DNA from: Wallemia ichthyophaga EXF-994 | Lineage: Eukaryota; Basidiomycota; Wallemiomycetes; Wallemiales; Wallemiaceae | Assembly: GCF_000400465.1 (NCBI RefSeq) | Contig: NW_008806277.1 | Span: 372,001 to 436,000, forward strand | DNA length: 64,000 nucleotides | Reading direction: 5' to 3' | Part shown: one piece after another, positions 1 to 11,832 of the stretch | Numbering within the stretch: position 1 is the first letter of the stretch | How the letters are laid out: every line of letters begins with the position of its first letter | Notes under the pieces: model-generated | Seen by the model: the letters and a program-made list of their open reading frames with translations, nothing else | Databases searched by the model: none | What the model was told of the DNA's origin: nothing | Position numbers and translations under genes: made by a program

Positions 1-1911
1 CTCCGTCGATAAAACTAACCATGAACACACGTTGATCTGGTCTGTTAACGTCCTCGAAGATAACACCATCATCAGTGGTGATAGTCTCGGTAATGTGATT
101 TTCTGGGATAAACAATCATCTTCCCAGATATCCTCCTTTAAATCTCATGAGGCTGATGTTCTTACAACTTCTGTCTCATCTGACGGCAAAACTGTTTTTA
201 GCGGTGGTATAGATCAAAGAGTCTCTCAATTTACAAAGGTGTCCATTTCTGACGATCGCCTCGATACGAAGTTCTTCCAATCTGGTTCGAGGCGTATACA
301 CACTCACGATATCAACGCTATCTCGGTTTGGCCTCCTCAAGGTACCCCTGACAACTTTGCCTTAAGCAGCCAAGTACCTGTAGTAGTCAGTGGTGGTATC
401 GATCCCCACATGAATCTTACACCGGGTGGTATACCTCTCAACCGTAAAGTTAAAGAAAAGCAGCTTGAAATCTCACTCGTCAACCCTGTCTCTTCATCCA
501 AAGCTGTAACTTTCGCAGATAGCTGGCATAAACGCTCGCCTTACGTCCCTCTTAATGGTAGAGGTAGTGTTAGCGTTTGTAGAGCAAGACGGTGGGTGAT
601 AGCCAGACGTGATATGGGTCTTAGTGTTTGGAGGATCAAGTCTGCCGATGAAGACTTCGGAGAGGGTGGTTATGACAAGGTATTAGATACCGAATTTAAG
701 GTTTGTTTGCTGCATTTTTACTTGCTTCGCTAACTCTGCTGCTATAGTTCCGCACCCATCTCATATCTCATTCTGTCTCCCCAGATGGTCACATGCTGGC
801 TGTCAGTGATGCGTACGAAACCAAACTGTTTACGCTCGCTCAAAATGGTCCTCCAATTCCTAAAAAGGTGAAGCTGGACAGCTCACTTCCAGGAGCTAAT
901 TACATAGAGTTCACACCAGATTCCAGAAGAATCATCATGGCCTTATCAGGCGCATCGTCAGTAGTCGTTTATGACTTGGAAGACGGAATACCTAAGCTTC
1001 TCAAGGAGTGGAGTAACAAATCATCGTCTGTGCGCAACATTCGTAGAATGCCTGACAGGAAGTCGACAGCCTCAATGGACGTAGATATGAGTGAAAGTGA
1101 TGATGAAACAGATAACGATAACAAGCTCGAATCCTCAGTGCACACATTGGCTTGCTCTAGGGATGGCCAGTGGTTGGTAATAGCTGATTATGCCTGCAAT
1201 ATCCAGATATACAACCTGGATTCAATGCAACACCATGCCACTTTACCAAGCCTGAGCGATTTACCAGCAGCTATCAAATTTCATCCATTGCATCAGTCGC
1301 TGCTGATTATCGCACTTCCTAACTGTTTAATTAGTTTCTATGATGTGGAGAAAAAGTCAACTCCAGCTTGGTCTAAGCAGCTTAATGAGTCTACCATGCC
1401 GGAGAGCTACGTACAGATAGTTGACCCGCTGCAGGGTATCATACTTAATCCTGATCCTTCAACCCTTCCACCGCAATTCCACGGCGTCGACTCGAATGCC
1501 AGCACGCTGGACTCACATAGCGATAGCAAGCTCATCGCTTACGGTGCTACGTGGATGTGTGTAATCAAGTATATGGCAAATGACACGGACAGCAATCGCA
1601 AAGCACTGTCCAAATCATCCAAATCGAACAAACGCAAGATGAATAAGCAGGATAGGAATAAGATGGCTACCGATTTAGCCAACGTCAAGAAGCAGATGGG
1701 CGACGCTGCGAATGGGATCATATTCCAAGAGGATGAAATTCTTCAGCGTGCGGAAGAAGCATCATTCTTTAAGATGGTTAACAGATATCAGCCAATCGCT
1801 TGTGCAGACTTTATCGGTCCTTCTGAACTGATGGTGGTGGAGAGACCACAGTCAGACTTTGTCACTGATCTTCCACCTGCATTCTATAAGCACAAGTATG
1901 GTCTGTCATGA
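1..1911 (+). CDS. UTP4: U3 snoRNP WD40 protein Utp4/cirhin (5' end outside window)
   Basis: This is the C-terminal part of a WD-repeat subunit of the t-UTP/UtpA subcomplex of the small-subunit processome, needed for early 18S rRNA processing in the nucleolus. The frame is already open at base 2, so the start lies upstream. Exons are 2-700 and 748-1911; the 47-base intron has a CTAAC branch site and the join is in phase. Repeats of the form WSV..G..I.SGDSLGNV.FWD and IISGDSLG/VFSGGID are typical of WD blades, and GDSLGNVIFWD is a Utp4 hallmark. A charged low-complexity insert (DMSESDDETDNDN, near 1080-1120) and a Lys-rich stretch (near 1605-1670) interrupt the propeller. The gene converges on CTF18 with 71 bases between stop codons. 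Family assignment is by recognition, not by a search. Confidence 0.9.
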
Positions 1912-1982
1912 GGTTGTGTACTGGACTCTAATTGATTATTTATTGTTTATTGTTATAGAGAATAGATGTGTGATTGATAGGT

Positions 1983-4204
1983 TTACAGTAATTGAGACAT
2001 TTTTATTGGCTTGCGCACTGCGTTTGAGAATCCTTCAAAGTATTTATAGTGTGGGGGTATGTATGTGCTAGTTGATGCTTTGTTTAAGATATCTGCTTTG
2101 GCTGTTGTGAGCTCTCGACCGAAGAAATCTGTCGGGCTTGCGTCATTCACAGCAGCTGCATCAGCAGTAGGCGGAGCACCGTACTTGTCGCTCAGAGACT
2201 TCTTCTCCCTCTTCACTTTCTCCGTCTTCCGACGCACCTTCTCACTATTGATTTCCTTAGATAGGAGCTGCTTGGTGGAGAAGGTTGATAGGGAGGTGTT
2301 GGAGTAAAGTTGAGAGAGCACGTCAATCGCTGGATCCATTTTGATTAATGTTTTGTTATCTTCATCCCTGTCAATCTTCAATTCAACACCTAGATCGACA
2401 CATATCTGCACCGCTCGCTCCATTCTCCTCCGATCACCCTCAGTAGAGACCTGCGCATTAGTTAGTTTCAAATTGATAGCCAGGATTTGCATGAGGAGTG
2501 GACACAACTCTATAACAAGAGTATTGAGGTCGTAGCATCTATACAACGAATGAGGTAGTGAGAGTTTGAAACTTTTTGCCATATCTGCATTATTAAGACG
2601 CTCAACGTACTTGTCATAGTCTGTACTGCCAGCTACGCCTATATGACCATTGTTAATGTTTGCGAACTGAAGGTGAAGCTTGGAGAGGTGGTAAGGTGTG
2701 TATGTATCACCCAAACCATTCCGCGTGTCTGCATCAACCAGCGCATCTATGGCTGTGAGATATCTGTCCCATCTACTGTCATTCACTCGCGCTTTAAGGT
2801 ATGATTCGTAACACGATTGTGAGATCTTGTCGTATTCTCCACACTCCACCATCGTGTCTATCGCAGGCTTAATCGAAGGCGTCTTGCTTTTCTCTAATTT
2901 AAATATCTGCTGTATGACACTTGCTACACTTCGACTCGAGTCTTTGGTGTTAATCTGTATAGCCGTTTGGAGTTGCATCGAGTTGTGTTGGATGAACTAG
3001 TAGCGTGGTGAGTTACCTCGAACAGGGCACTAACCTAACTTACCTGTAATGTATTTAGACAGTTGCGAATATCTCCACCAGAGGATTCCGCCAACATGTT
3101 GAGGGATTTAGTATCAGTTTGGATATTTTCCTCGTTGCAAATGTCCTTGAGACGCGTAACTGTAGCTAGGGTCGATGGTGGCTTGTATCTCACTATTCTC
3201 GATATAGGTCTGAGAGAGCGTAAAGAGGGTGTGTATAAATCATTGCATATGCAAATGATCGGCCTGAGAAGTAGACGAGGTTGAGTAGTACCATTTTTAC
3301 GCTTTTTGGGTACGTAGTCTGTAGCTAGATTGATCAACTGTCTCACGAATCCTCCACTACCTTCTCCAGTTGCACCGTCTATCTCATCTACCAACACTAA
3401 TGTTGGTCTTTTATCGACAGTGCCATCGAAAGTAATGGGATTAACATCTAATGCCGATTTGAGCTTATCGTCTACAGTTCTAGCTGACCTGTCGTCACTG
3501 GCGTTGACTTCAAAGACGCGATAACCGGCGTGTTTGGCTATGATGTATGCTAGAGTAGTTTTACCGAGACCTGGTGGACCGCTGAGGAGAAGAAGACGTT
3601 CCTGTGGTCTACCTAAGTTATGTGGATCACGATAAGCGTAAGGTTCAGCATCTCTTTTGCGTTTGTAGGTGGAATCAGCTGTAGTTTTGTTAAATACGCA
3701 TCTATCCCATTCTTTCAACCAGCTCATTACTTGTCTGTTGAGTCTGTCATCGCCCATTAGATCAGTGAACTTATTGGGCTTGTACTTGTCAGTCCATAGT
3801 TGCGTTTCAGATGGATTTTGAGAGTGAGTGGATGAAATAGAGGTGGAAGTGGAAGCTTTAGCGTCTAACTCTGATAATAACTTGTGTACTGGTTTAGCCA
3901 AATAGCTTGAACGCGGTTCAACGTCGTTCATTGTACTTGTACCATCAATCTTCTTCTTACGGCCGAATGAGATTGGAGTGCCTGATGTTGAAGTTGCTTG
4001 GATTGGTGCGAGTCTGATTGTGTGAGGAGGGAGTGGTGTTTGTCGTGCTGGTGATGTTTGCGGACCTGGATCTGCCGGATCTGCCGGATCTGCTGTCTTA
4101 GGATTCAAGAATCTATTGCTCATTTGTACATCATCATCTTCTTCTTCAAGCAAATTAAGTGAATTTGACGCGTCCCAGGACCTTTTATCACCTAAAATGC
4201 TCAT
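1983..4204 (-). CDS. CTF18: Alternative clamp loader large subunit Ctf18
   Basis: This is the AAA+ large subunit of the Ctf18-RFC complex, which loads or unloads PCNA and acts in sister-chromatid cohesion and the replication checkpoint. Exon 1 is 4204-3044 and exon 2 is 2996-1983, with a 47-base intron; the protein is 724 aa. Visible motifs are Walker A GPPGLGKTT at residues 209-217, Walker B LVLVDEIDGA around 270-278, the sensor-like region ICNDLYTPSLRSLRP, and GGDIRNCLNTLQ just before the intron. The C-terminus ends in FSNAVRKPIKMSQLL, which resembles the conserved tail that binds Ctf8-Dcc1. The N-terminal 130 residues are disordered and contain a short ADP repeat. It is divergent from HUL5 with only 101 bases between start codons, and an ACGCGT box lies immediately upstream. 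Confidence 0.92.
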
Positions 4205-4305
4205 ATTTTACGCGTTTTTAGATTTTTAGATTTTCGAATTGATTAGCGTATAAGATCAAGCTAAGGCTGTTATCTCCAAACGACCAAGTGCACGAATAAT
4301 TTTAA
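4205..4305. promoter_or_regulatory. Divergent CTF18/HUL5 promoter with an ACGCGT box
   Basis: The 101 bases between the two start codons must carry both promoters. An MCB-like ACGCGT lies at 4210-4215, six bases upstream of the CTF18 ATG. MCB boxes bind MBF in yeasts and drive S-phase genes; CTF18 would suit this. A function here is inference, because the hexamer also occurs elsewhere in the window at about chance frequency. Confidence 0.35.
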
Positions 4306-7300
4306 ATGCAGCCTTATTTTACAGGCAGCCACAGGCAACCACGCAGAGTGCAAATCTCTGGCTCCAACGCCACCCAGAAGTCAAGCAGTCGTGTACTCGA
4401 AGACGCACGTCATCAACGTCATCAAAGGGAGTTACACAGGCAGAAAGAGGAATACGCCGTGTTTATTCAAGTGGGTTTCTAGTCACCCTCTTTACACCCT
4501 ATAACACCCCATTCAGTCTCGATGTAGATGTTTCATCACCCAGAAATTGCTTCACAACGAGAATTTCCTTGAATTTCAAAACCTCTCTCTCTCACCTTTT
4601 AAAGACTACACCCGTCTGACTAGATTGATGTCTTTTTCTCGCTTTGATAGCCCCGATGTCATTCGCTGGATCGATATAACGAATCACTCTTTAGATAGCT
4701 TCGTCGGGGTGGATGATAGTTTGATTCTGTTATCTCTACTCCAAGTTATCAGGCTCGACGTCATTGATCACCCTTCCCTTCGTCCTCTCCTTCTCAATTT
4801 GTCTCAAATTCCAAAAATGAAGACTTTTCTCCTTCAAGTCAGGGTTATATCCCGTTTAGTAGAAAAGCTAGAACAAGTGGTGAGTACAGCGGGATCATTT
4901 CACCCAGCTTACAATAATTACAGCCACATGACATCAGCAAATCCAATCCCATGGTAAATAACTTGATGGATCAACTATCTCATCTTATCAATCATTTTGC
5001 ATCCCTCGACGAAATGCTCTACTTCCTGTCCATCCCCCACTTGCCTACAAGAATACCGATAGCCTACATAGCTCGTATCTCTGCTATCTTACCATTCAAT
5101 CTCTTGTTAGCCCACTCGCTCACCCTGGAAGCTAATAACCTACGTTCACAGTGGTCACTCGAACGACGTATATCATTCGTTGGTAACTTGCTTACGTTTT
5201 GTAAAGCAAGAATCACCACATGGACTAAGGATCAAGTCAATAATTGGCTATTACTCCTGTCGAATGAGGTGATTGCACTTCCTGAGCTTAGCGAGTTAAG
5301 TAAATCCGAAACTAAACGTACTGTCTTTTTAGACTCGGATGATGAGGATAATGAGGATCTGGTACAATTAAAACATGGAATTCATCCTCGTCTTCTCAAG
5401 AGACTGGATTTGCTTACTGATAAATCACACATCACCACACTCATCACTTTATCAAACAAGTTTTCATCCATCAGACAACAGCTCTTTAATTACCTAGCTA
5501 TCACAATAGAAAAGTATCCTCACAAACGTGATGATCTGATCCACGCCATACTTTACACCCCCTCATCATCGTCGTCATCTCGTAGTGTTGGTGGACCCGG
5601 TGTCATACGCGAGCTCTGGAGAGCGTCCGTCCGTGGTAGTCCCTTGGCTAGAGTATCCCTATCTTCGCCAAGAGGGTTTGTCAAGTTTCTCGGTAAACTG
5701 TCAGAAAGAAAAGATGATCAAAGCAATTTGCTTAGTTTCATTCTTCTAGTATACTTGTATTCAAGATTGCTGGTCACACTCCCTGATGCAGACTTCCACG
5801 CACCAAACTCCCCTAATCAGGCTTTGTCAATCGACGAAGTCATCAGCTTGTCTTCTATACTGCGCAATGTCACATTTGCGCTGTATACTGCAGAGAACAT
5901 ACAAAGCGATACATTACCAGCTTTGGGATTCAGAATGATGTCTGTTAGATCGATACTTACGAAACTTGCTCGACAAATACATCAGCGCGACTCGAGGAAA
6001 CAGTTCACTACCCCAGGACATTGGCTCATGACGTCTGAGCTCGACTTAAGAGCATTCTGCGATGCTGTCATTGCCGAAGAAAGGAAGCTTGAAGATGAAG
6101 ATAGCGATGTTGAGATGATGGATGTCGATATGCGCAGAGGTGGTCTAAGAAGGTACAGAAATACAAAGACGCTTTCGAAGCAGCAATTGGCCCAGATTTC
6201 TCCAAAGCTAGGTATACTGAACAACATCCCCTTCGTTATTCCCTTCGATTCTCGTGTAAGTGTGTTTAGGGAACTCATCAGATACGACGAAATTCGCAAC
6301 AACGTCGATAGTATATTTGATAGAGTCAAGGCTGATATCAGGCGTGATAATGTTGCTGAGGATGGATTTAACCAACTCAACATACCAGGAGATCAACTGA
6401 AAGGAAAGGTATTTATTCGATTCTTTGATCAGTGGGGTAATTTGGAAGCTGGTGTCGACGGAGGTGGTCTATTTAAGGAATTTTTGACAAGCTTGGCTAA
6501 AGAAGTATTTGACACTGATAGAGGGTTATGGCTTTCTAACGAAAAACGTCTGCTGTATCCAAACCCTCACTCATACGCCAAGGAACCCTCGCAGCTAGAC
6601 TGGTATCGCTTTCTAGGTAAGATTATCGGAAAGGCACTCTATAGTGGTATACTGCTCGATATAGGCTTCGCCGAGTTTTTCCTTGCCAAGTGGAACGGCA
6701 GACAGTCTCACCTCGATGACCTTGCGTCACTCGATCCTCAACTCTACGATGGGTTACTGTATCTGAAGAATTACCCCGGCGATTCACAAGATTTGGCATT
6801 AACGTTCGCGGCATCTGAAGAAGAGTTTGGAGTAACGCGTACAATGGACCTCATTCCAAATGGACAGAACATCACAGTGACGAGAGACAACAAGATACAG
6901 TACATACATCTCGTATCGCACTACCGTCTCAATACACAAATAGAGCCACAGTGCAACGCATTTTTCCAGGGACTGTCTAGTATCATTGATAACAAGTGGT
7001 TGAGGATGTTTGATCAGCAGGAGCTAGGTGTATTGATTGGAGGTGCTGAAAGTGATATTGAGTGGGTACTTGGTCTCATTGAAGCATCAACTAACATCCA
7101 AAAAACAGCCTCGATGACCTCAAGAAGCATACCGTGTATAACAACTACAGCGAAGCAGATGAGGTAGTAATTAACTTCTGGTCGGTTGTTCGTTCGTTCA
7201 ATCAGCGTGAGAAGGAGCTGCTGCTTTCGTTTGTTACATCTTGTCCCCGGGCCCCTTTACTTGGATTTAGGGAGTGAGTGAATAATTAGCTAAAAAGAAG

Positions 7301-7532
7301 GACGCTAATAAAATCGCAGACTGAGGCCGTTCTTCGCTATTTCGAAAGCATCAGAGGATGATTCGTGGCTACCGACAGCTAGTACATGTGTCGTACGTAA
7401 TGGATTTATTGATAGCACGGGTACTTACGCACGCAGAATTTGCTCAAATTGCCGGCATACTCGAATAAGGAGAAGCTGAGGGATAAGCTATTGGCGGCAA
7501 TAACATCAGGCTCAAGATTTGAGATTACATAA
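4306..7532 (+). CDS. HUL5: HECT ubiquitin ligase of the Hul5/UBE3C family
   Basis: This is an E3/E4 ubiquitin ligase that extends ubiquitin chains on proteasome-bound and misfolded proteins. Six exons: 4306-4470, 4517-4879, 4924-7061, 7109-7273, 7320-7392 and 7437-7532, giving 999 aa. The first exon supplies the family N-terminus (MQPYFTGSHRQPRRVQI) and runs into an IQ-like basic segment ending AVFIQ. The HECT domain occupies roughly the last 360 residues: GQTVDGGGLFKEF-like GVDGGGLFKEFL, WYRFLGKIIGKALY, then NNYSEADEVVINFW and RAPLLGF. The catalytic cysteine is C967 in STCVNLLKLP, five to six residues around the exon 5/6 junction. Two donors are GTGGGT. An acidic DSDDEDNED patch lies near residue 285. 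Length and the position of the HECT domain match Hul5/UBE3C better than UBE3A. Confidence 0.93.
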
Positions 7533-7807
7533 GAGTTTATTTGTATCCATAAATTGACAGCACAGAGACAGCAAAGTGACAGAATTGAATATTTGCACCA
7601 AGCTAAATAAAAGACAGAGCGGTTTGAGCAAAAACATATAATGATCTCGACTCAGATACCGAAATGTGCCTTTGTACCTCAATCACGTCGACCTGAGCGC
7701 TGCGCCTAGTATTCGCTGACGTTGAATTTCTTCTCAACCATCAACACCGGCAAGTAGAGGGATTCTATTGCCTTGTAAAATTATTCTTATTCCTATTTCC
7801 TTGGATA

Positions 7808-10446
7808 ATGTCAAGTGAAAATATCGCTGGTAATTCAATGCCGGTCGATAAGCCACCAACACAGCAAAGCAAGCAAGAAGACTCTCCGGGCCTAAACACA
7901 GGAACAAATGGAGCTGCCGGAACTCCCCAAGACAAACGGGTACAATGGTCTGAAGGTGACCCAATTCCCACGGACACAGAGGGCCCTGGCGACGACGACC
8001 CCAACGACGAGACCAAAAAGCAGCAGATTGAGGATTTGAAAATGTAAGTTGGTTGTTTCAATACAAGGACTGTCAGCATCCTGGGATTTCATTCATGCCT
8101 TTCACATTCCAGTGATCGGTGCTAGGCCAAAGCCACCGAAGGCAAGGACGGAAGAGTGAATGATGCGTTGAGGCAGTCCTTGCTGTTTCTTTTGAACTGT
8201 ACTGATGGACTATCCCGAAATTTTCAGGAAGCTCCAGGGAGGCAATAAGAATGCTCAGGTCCCCGCCGGTCGAGAGACGGATCTTCTTCCCCCAGGACAG
8301 CAGACGAACACTGCGCGTTTCGACCAGTATTTGAACTTTGAAGGCGCAGATGGCGAGTTTACCATCCCGGAAGGGGAGACGGAGGGACTGCCCTCGCTCG
8401 CAGCGAGAAAGAGGATCACTAAGGACAAGTCTAAGGTTGGCAACTGGCTGGGCAAGATCATGAAGCCCAACGAGGGCATTGATCAGAAGGACGTCGAAGC
8501 CAATATCGAAGAGAACAGATCGGAGATGTCATCAGACGAAGACGAAATGCCGCCTCCAGCGACAACTGGTCCTACTAGTGTACTGGGTGGTTTGATGGCT
8601 TTAAAGGAGGCTGATAAGTCTGGCAGCTCAACTCCTACGACTAGCGAAAAAAGCATGCCATTATCAGACAGTGATAAGGACCTCAACGAGAAAGACGACG
8701 AGAAGGACGACTTGAAGCCGCCTCAGGGACCAGCTATTGTAGTTGACGAGGAGAAGCAAGCGCCCCAGATCACGCCAACGCCAAGTCACGCCGATTCAAA
8801 TTCTGAGACTCCAACCCTCGTTCAAACTCCAGGTGGCTCTACTAAGCCATCGTCATCACTCAGTCATTCGTTCGCCAAGTACAACCCAGCAGCACTCGCC
8901 GCAAAGGGTATGCATAAAGGTGTACACAGTGCTATGTCAGTCGCTTCTACACCAGGTAAGATGGCTGAAAAGGTTTTCAATGAAGCCAGAAAGACACCTT
9001 CGCAGAAAGCAGAGCGCAGGAGAAGGCGCAAAGAGCAGAAGAAGAATGAGATTATGCTCAATCTGGCTGCTCTTATCGAACGTCAGGAGTTCCTCCTTAA
9101 GCTCACACGTGCATTGATGATGTTTGGTTCGCCATCACATCGTCTCGAATCGGTCATCCAAAACACAGGAAAGTTTTTAGAGGCGCCTGTTCAATGTATG
9201 TTTACTCCTGGTGTGATGACAATGTCATTTTCGGATCCAAGTACTCGCACTTCAGATACAAAGTTCATCAAACAGGCTTCTGGTCTTGATTTGGCTCGAT
9301 TGCCAGATACACACGCTCTTTATTCGGATGTTCTTCATGGTAAGATAAGCGTTACTGAGGCATCAGCTAAGCTTGATGAAATTATGCTCTCACCACCAAC
9401 ATACAACGCTTTCACTACTGTTTGTATTGGTATGTTGTGTTCAGCTTCTATCACGCCAATGGCTTTTGATGGATCATTCATCGATGCACTCATGGCGGCT
9501 GTACTCGGTGCTGTTCTTGTTATTACGCAAATGCTGGTAGCTAAGAAGGACACGTTTAGTAGCATTTTTGAAATCCTTATCGCATCATTCAACTCTTTCA
9601 TAGCTGCATGTTTGGCTTACAGTCGTTACTTCTGTTTCAAAGCTGTTGTTTCTGGTTCGATTGTGTTGATCTTGCCTGGATTCATTATTTTATGTGGATC
9701 TTTGGAGTTGACTTCACGTAACATTACATCGGGCTCAGTACGAATGTTTTACGCCATTATCTACGCTTTACTCCTTGGATTCGGACTCGGATTTGGTGCA
9801 CAATTGTGGTACTTGTTTACTGGTCAAGTTATTGACTCTACAGACGACTGCTCTGCAATTCAATCCGTACCTGGTCAAAACTGGTACATGAGACATGCAC
9901 CAGATGAGTACAATATTCTATTGGCTCCATTGTTCGTATTAGGATTGGCTTTGCGTAATCAGACTCGTATTATCAGCTGGGAATTAATACTCATGATATT
10001 GATCGGCTGTACAGGGTACACAGTCAACTACTTCTCTAGTGGGTTTACGTCAATTTAATGGTGTGACTCTAACAACATTTACAGCAAACAACAATCGTTT
10101 TGAAGGTAGGGCTGACATATCATCAGCTCTCGCTAGTTTCACTGTTGGTATAATTGGAAATGTTATTGGTAGGCTATCTCCACACTCTGCTTATGTGTTG
10201 ATGGTTCCTGGTATTCTTTTCGTCCTTCCATCTGGATTCGGACAATTTGGTTTGCTTAGTTTCGCCAACGTTGGAGGTAGTGAAAGCAGCAGTGCGGCAC
10301 AACAAACGAGCGCAACACAAGCAATTGCGCAGAACTTGATCAGTATCGCTAATGGATTGACTGTTGGACTTTTCCTTAGTTCGGCACTTATCAACCCAGC
10401 TAGTTCATCATCTAGACGTAATCAAGCAGCCAACTTTTCATTCTAG
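7808..10446 (+). CDS. Prm10-like membrane protein with ThrE domains
   Basis: This is a multi-pass membrane protein of the fungal pheromone-regulated membrane protein 10 family, built from two ThrE (DUF1212 and DUF3815) exporter-like domains. The substrate is unknown. Exons are 7808-8043, 8228-10038 and 10085-10446 (802 aa). The first intron is 184 bases, the longest in the window; the second uses a GTGGGT donor. The N-terminal 400 residues are acidic and Ser/Thr/Pro-rich, with a basic patch KAERRRRRKEQKK just before the ThrE domain (LTRALMMFGSPSHRLE). Roughly ten hydrophobic segments follow, including the pairs PPTYNAFTTVCIGML, VSGSIVLILPGFIILCGSLE and VPGILFVLPSGFGQ, which repeat the ILPG/LPSG pattern of both halves. 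The first ATG with a suitable exon is used. Confidence 0.88.
8044..8227 (+). other. Unusually long intron in the PRM10-like gene
   Basis: At 184 bases this intron is about four times the local norm. The donor is GTAAGT, the acceptor TTTTCAG, and the join restores the ATG codon split after AT. The alternative internal acceptor at 8113 leads at once to a stop, so a two-intron model with an exon there does not work. I see no conserved RNA gene in it. Confidence 0.7.
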
Positions 10447-10668
10447 ACGTGGTGAGGTGGTTGATGATAAAAATTTCACTATCAAGAATAAAGCAAATAA
10501 AAATAGAAAACTAAAAAAACAATCTTAGATGGAATACTATACGTTTTATAACTACTGATGACTTTCATTTCCCAAATAATTTGTTCTTTTGCTTATTATC
10601 CAAAGTAAATACACATGTTTTGTAAACTGTTTTTAATGTTTTTTGTCTAAAGAACAAGTATTCACTCG
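10447..10668. other. Intergenic spacer, A+T-rich
   Basis: This holds the 3' flank of the PRM10-like gene and the promoter of the tubulin cofactor gene. It is A/T-rich with AATAAA-like strings near 10490. No other feature is seen. Confidence 0.5.
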
Positions 10669-10698
10669 ATGAAGATTCTCAGACCAACACCGCCAACA

Positions 10699-11472
10699 AT
10701 GTCTCTAGTAAATGTGTTCGTTACATCCCCAGATACCCACTCAGAGCGGCGATTTGTTCGAACGATAACGATAAATGAGCTAAAGGGACGTCTAGAGTCG
10801 ATAGTCGGGATACCTTCACAAAACCAGAAGATAGTGATGGATGGCGTATGGCTTACGAATCCAGCAGCGACATTAGTAGAGGCAGGAGTGAGGGAGTTAT
10901 CTGAAGTGATTGTGGGTTTGCTTATGGTTTAGTTTGTCATTTTCATTAGAATCCTAGGTCAGTGACTTGACAGATGTTAATAATGAGCGTGCAGGGGAAT
11001 TTACAGATGTTTCACGAGTAGAAAAGTATGATATGACAGATGAGGAGTATTTAAATCGTGGAGATACAGTTTTAGCGTACAAGAAGGCGAATGAGATTGG
11101 TAGATTTAGCAAGGCAGCCGCAGAAGCGGAGAAGGAGCAAGTACCGAGTGACATAAAAGTCGGAGATCGGTGTAGAATACTCCCAGCGACTTTAGATGAA
11201 ATTATTAAACTTGGTCACGTTAGGTTCATTGGTAAGGTGGGCTTCCAGTATGGGATTTGGATTGGAGTTGAGCTTGATGAGCCAGTGGGGAAGAATGATG
11301 GGAGGTAAGTCGATTGAGAGGTGTATTGGATATCTTCTGACATCCATTCAGCGTTCAATGCGTTCGATACTTTGAAACTAAACCGAAGCATGGCAGCTTT
11401 GTGAAGAGTGATAGAATAGAAATCGGGGAATTTGAAGAAGAAGAGTTGCTTAGTGACTTGGAAGAGATGTAG
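10699..11472 (+). CDS. ALF1: Tubulin-folding cofactor B (Alf1 family)
   Basis: This cofactor binds alpha-tubulin and works with cofactor E in tubulin heterodimer folding and recycling. Exons are 10699-10911, 10958-11304 and 11352-11472 (226 aa). The N-terminal ubiquitin-like domain starts SLVNVFVTSPDTHSERRF. A linker with GEFTDVSRVEKYDM follows, then a C-terminal CAP-Gly domain with RFIGKVGFQYGIWIGVELD and, after the second intron, YFETKPKHGSFVKSDR. The protein ends in LEEM, an acidic tail typical of the family. An in-frame ATG at 10669 would add ten residues; 10699 is preferred because homologues begin at the ubiquitin fold. The first intron is required because an in-frame TAG lies at 10955. 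The 3' end is 17 bases from the stop of convergent PET117. Confidence 0.9.
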
Positions 11473-11489
11473 AAAGTTTAAATGATGAA

Positions 11490-11769
11490 TCAATCCTGAT
11501 TATTCTGGAGTTTGTCGAGTTGTTCTCTCCTCGAAAGTTGTCTCTCGTAGTCTGCGACTCTATCTTTCTGTTCTTTCTTGAGCTGAACACGCTGATGATC
11601 TTTGATTACGCCTTGGAACATATTCTAAGCGTTGGTTAGAGTGTTTATTGGAATCGTACATAACACCACCTACATCCCTTTCAACTTCCTGTGAGTAATG
11701 TACAGCGAATACAGTGACTGCGCTGAAAACTACGCTTCCAATGAAAACGCCTTTAGCTCTCGTTGACAT
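11490..11769 (-). CDS. PET117: Cytochrome c oxidase assembly factor Pet117
   Basis: This is a small mitochondrial inner-membrane protein needed for complex IV assembly; in other fungi it links heme A synthase Cox15 to assembly. Exon 1 is 11769-11674 and exon 2 is 11624-11490, with a 49-base intron using GTAGGT; the protein is 76 aa. Residues 8-25 (VFIGSVVFSAVTVFAVHY) form the single membrane segment, followed by SQEVERD and, after the splice, NMFQGVIKDHQR, the signature of the family. The rest is a charged coiled coil (LKKEQKDRVADYERQ). An upstream in-frame ATG at 11799 would add ten residues but homologues start at MSTRAKG. Without the intron the frame reads 79 aa with an unrelated tail. Confidence 0.85.
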
Positions 11770-11830
11770 AATTTCAAATTTGGGCTTCAATTGGACCAAC
11801 GAGGGCTATTACTCTTCAAGTTGAACTACG
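11770..11830. promoter_or_regulatory. Bidirectional PET117/ATP4 promoter
   Basis: Only 61 bases separate the start codons of two nuclear genes for oxidative phosphorylation (complex IV assembly and complex V). Shared control is likely by geometry; no specific factor site is recognised. Confidence 0.45.
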
Positions 11831-11832
11831 AT
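11831..11832 (+). other. Two-base coding exon: start codon split by an intron
   Basis: The donor GTGAGT follows directly after AT, and the 52-base intron ends in AAAG before GGCATC. Joining gives AT+G GCA TCA. The following 49-base intron is canonical and the resulting presequence fits ATP4 well. This makes the ATG of ATP4 exist only in spliced mRNA. Confidence 0.75.

Noticed and set aside
4547..4957. Separate 136-aa gene before the HECT gene
   Set aside because: Splicing joins it in phase with an upstream N-terminal exon and the HECT exon; it is HUL5 exon 2.
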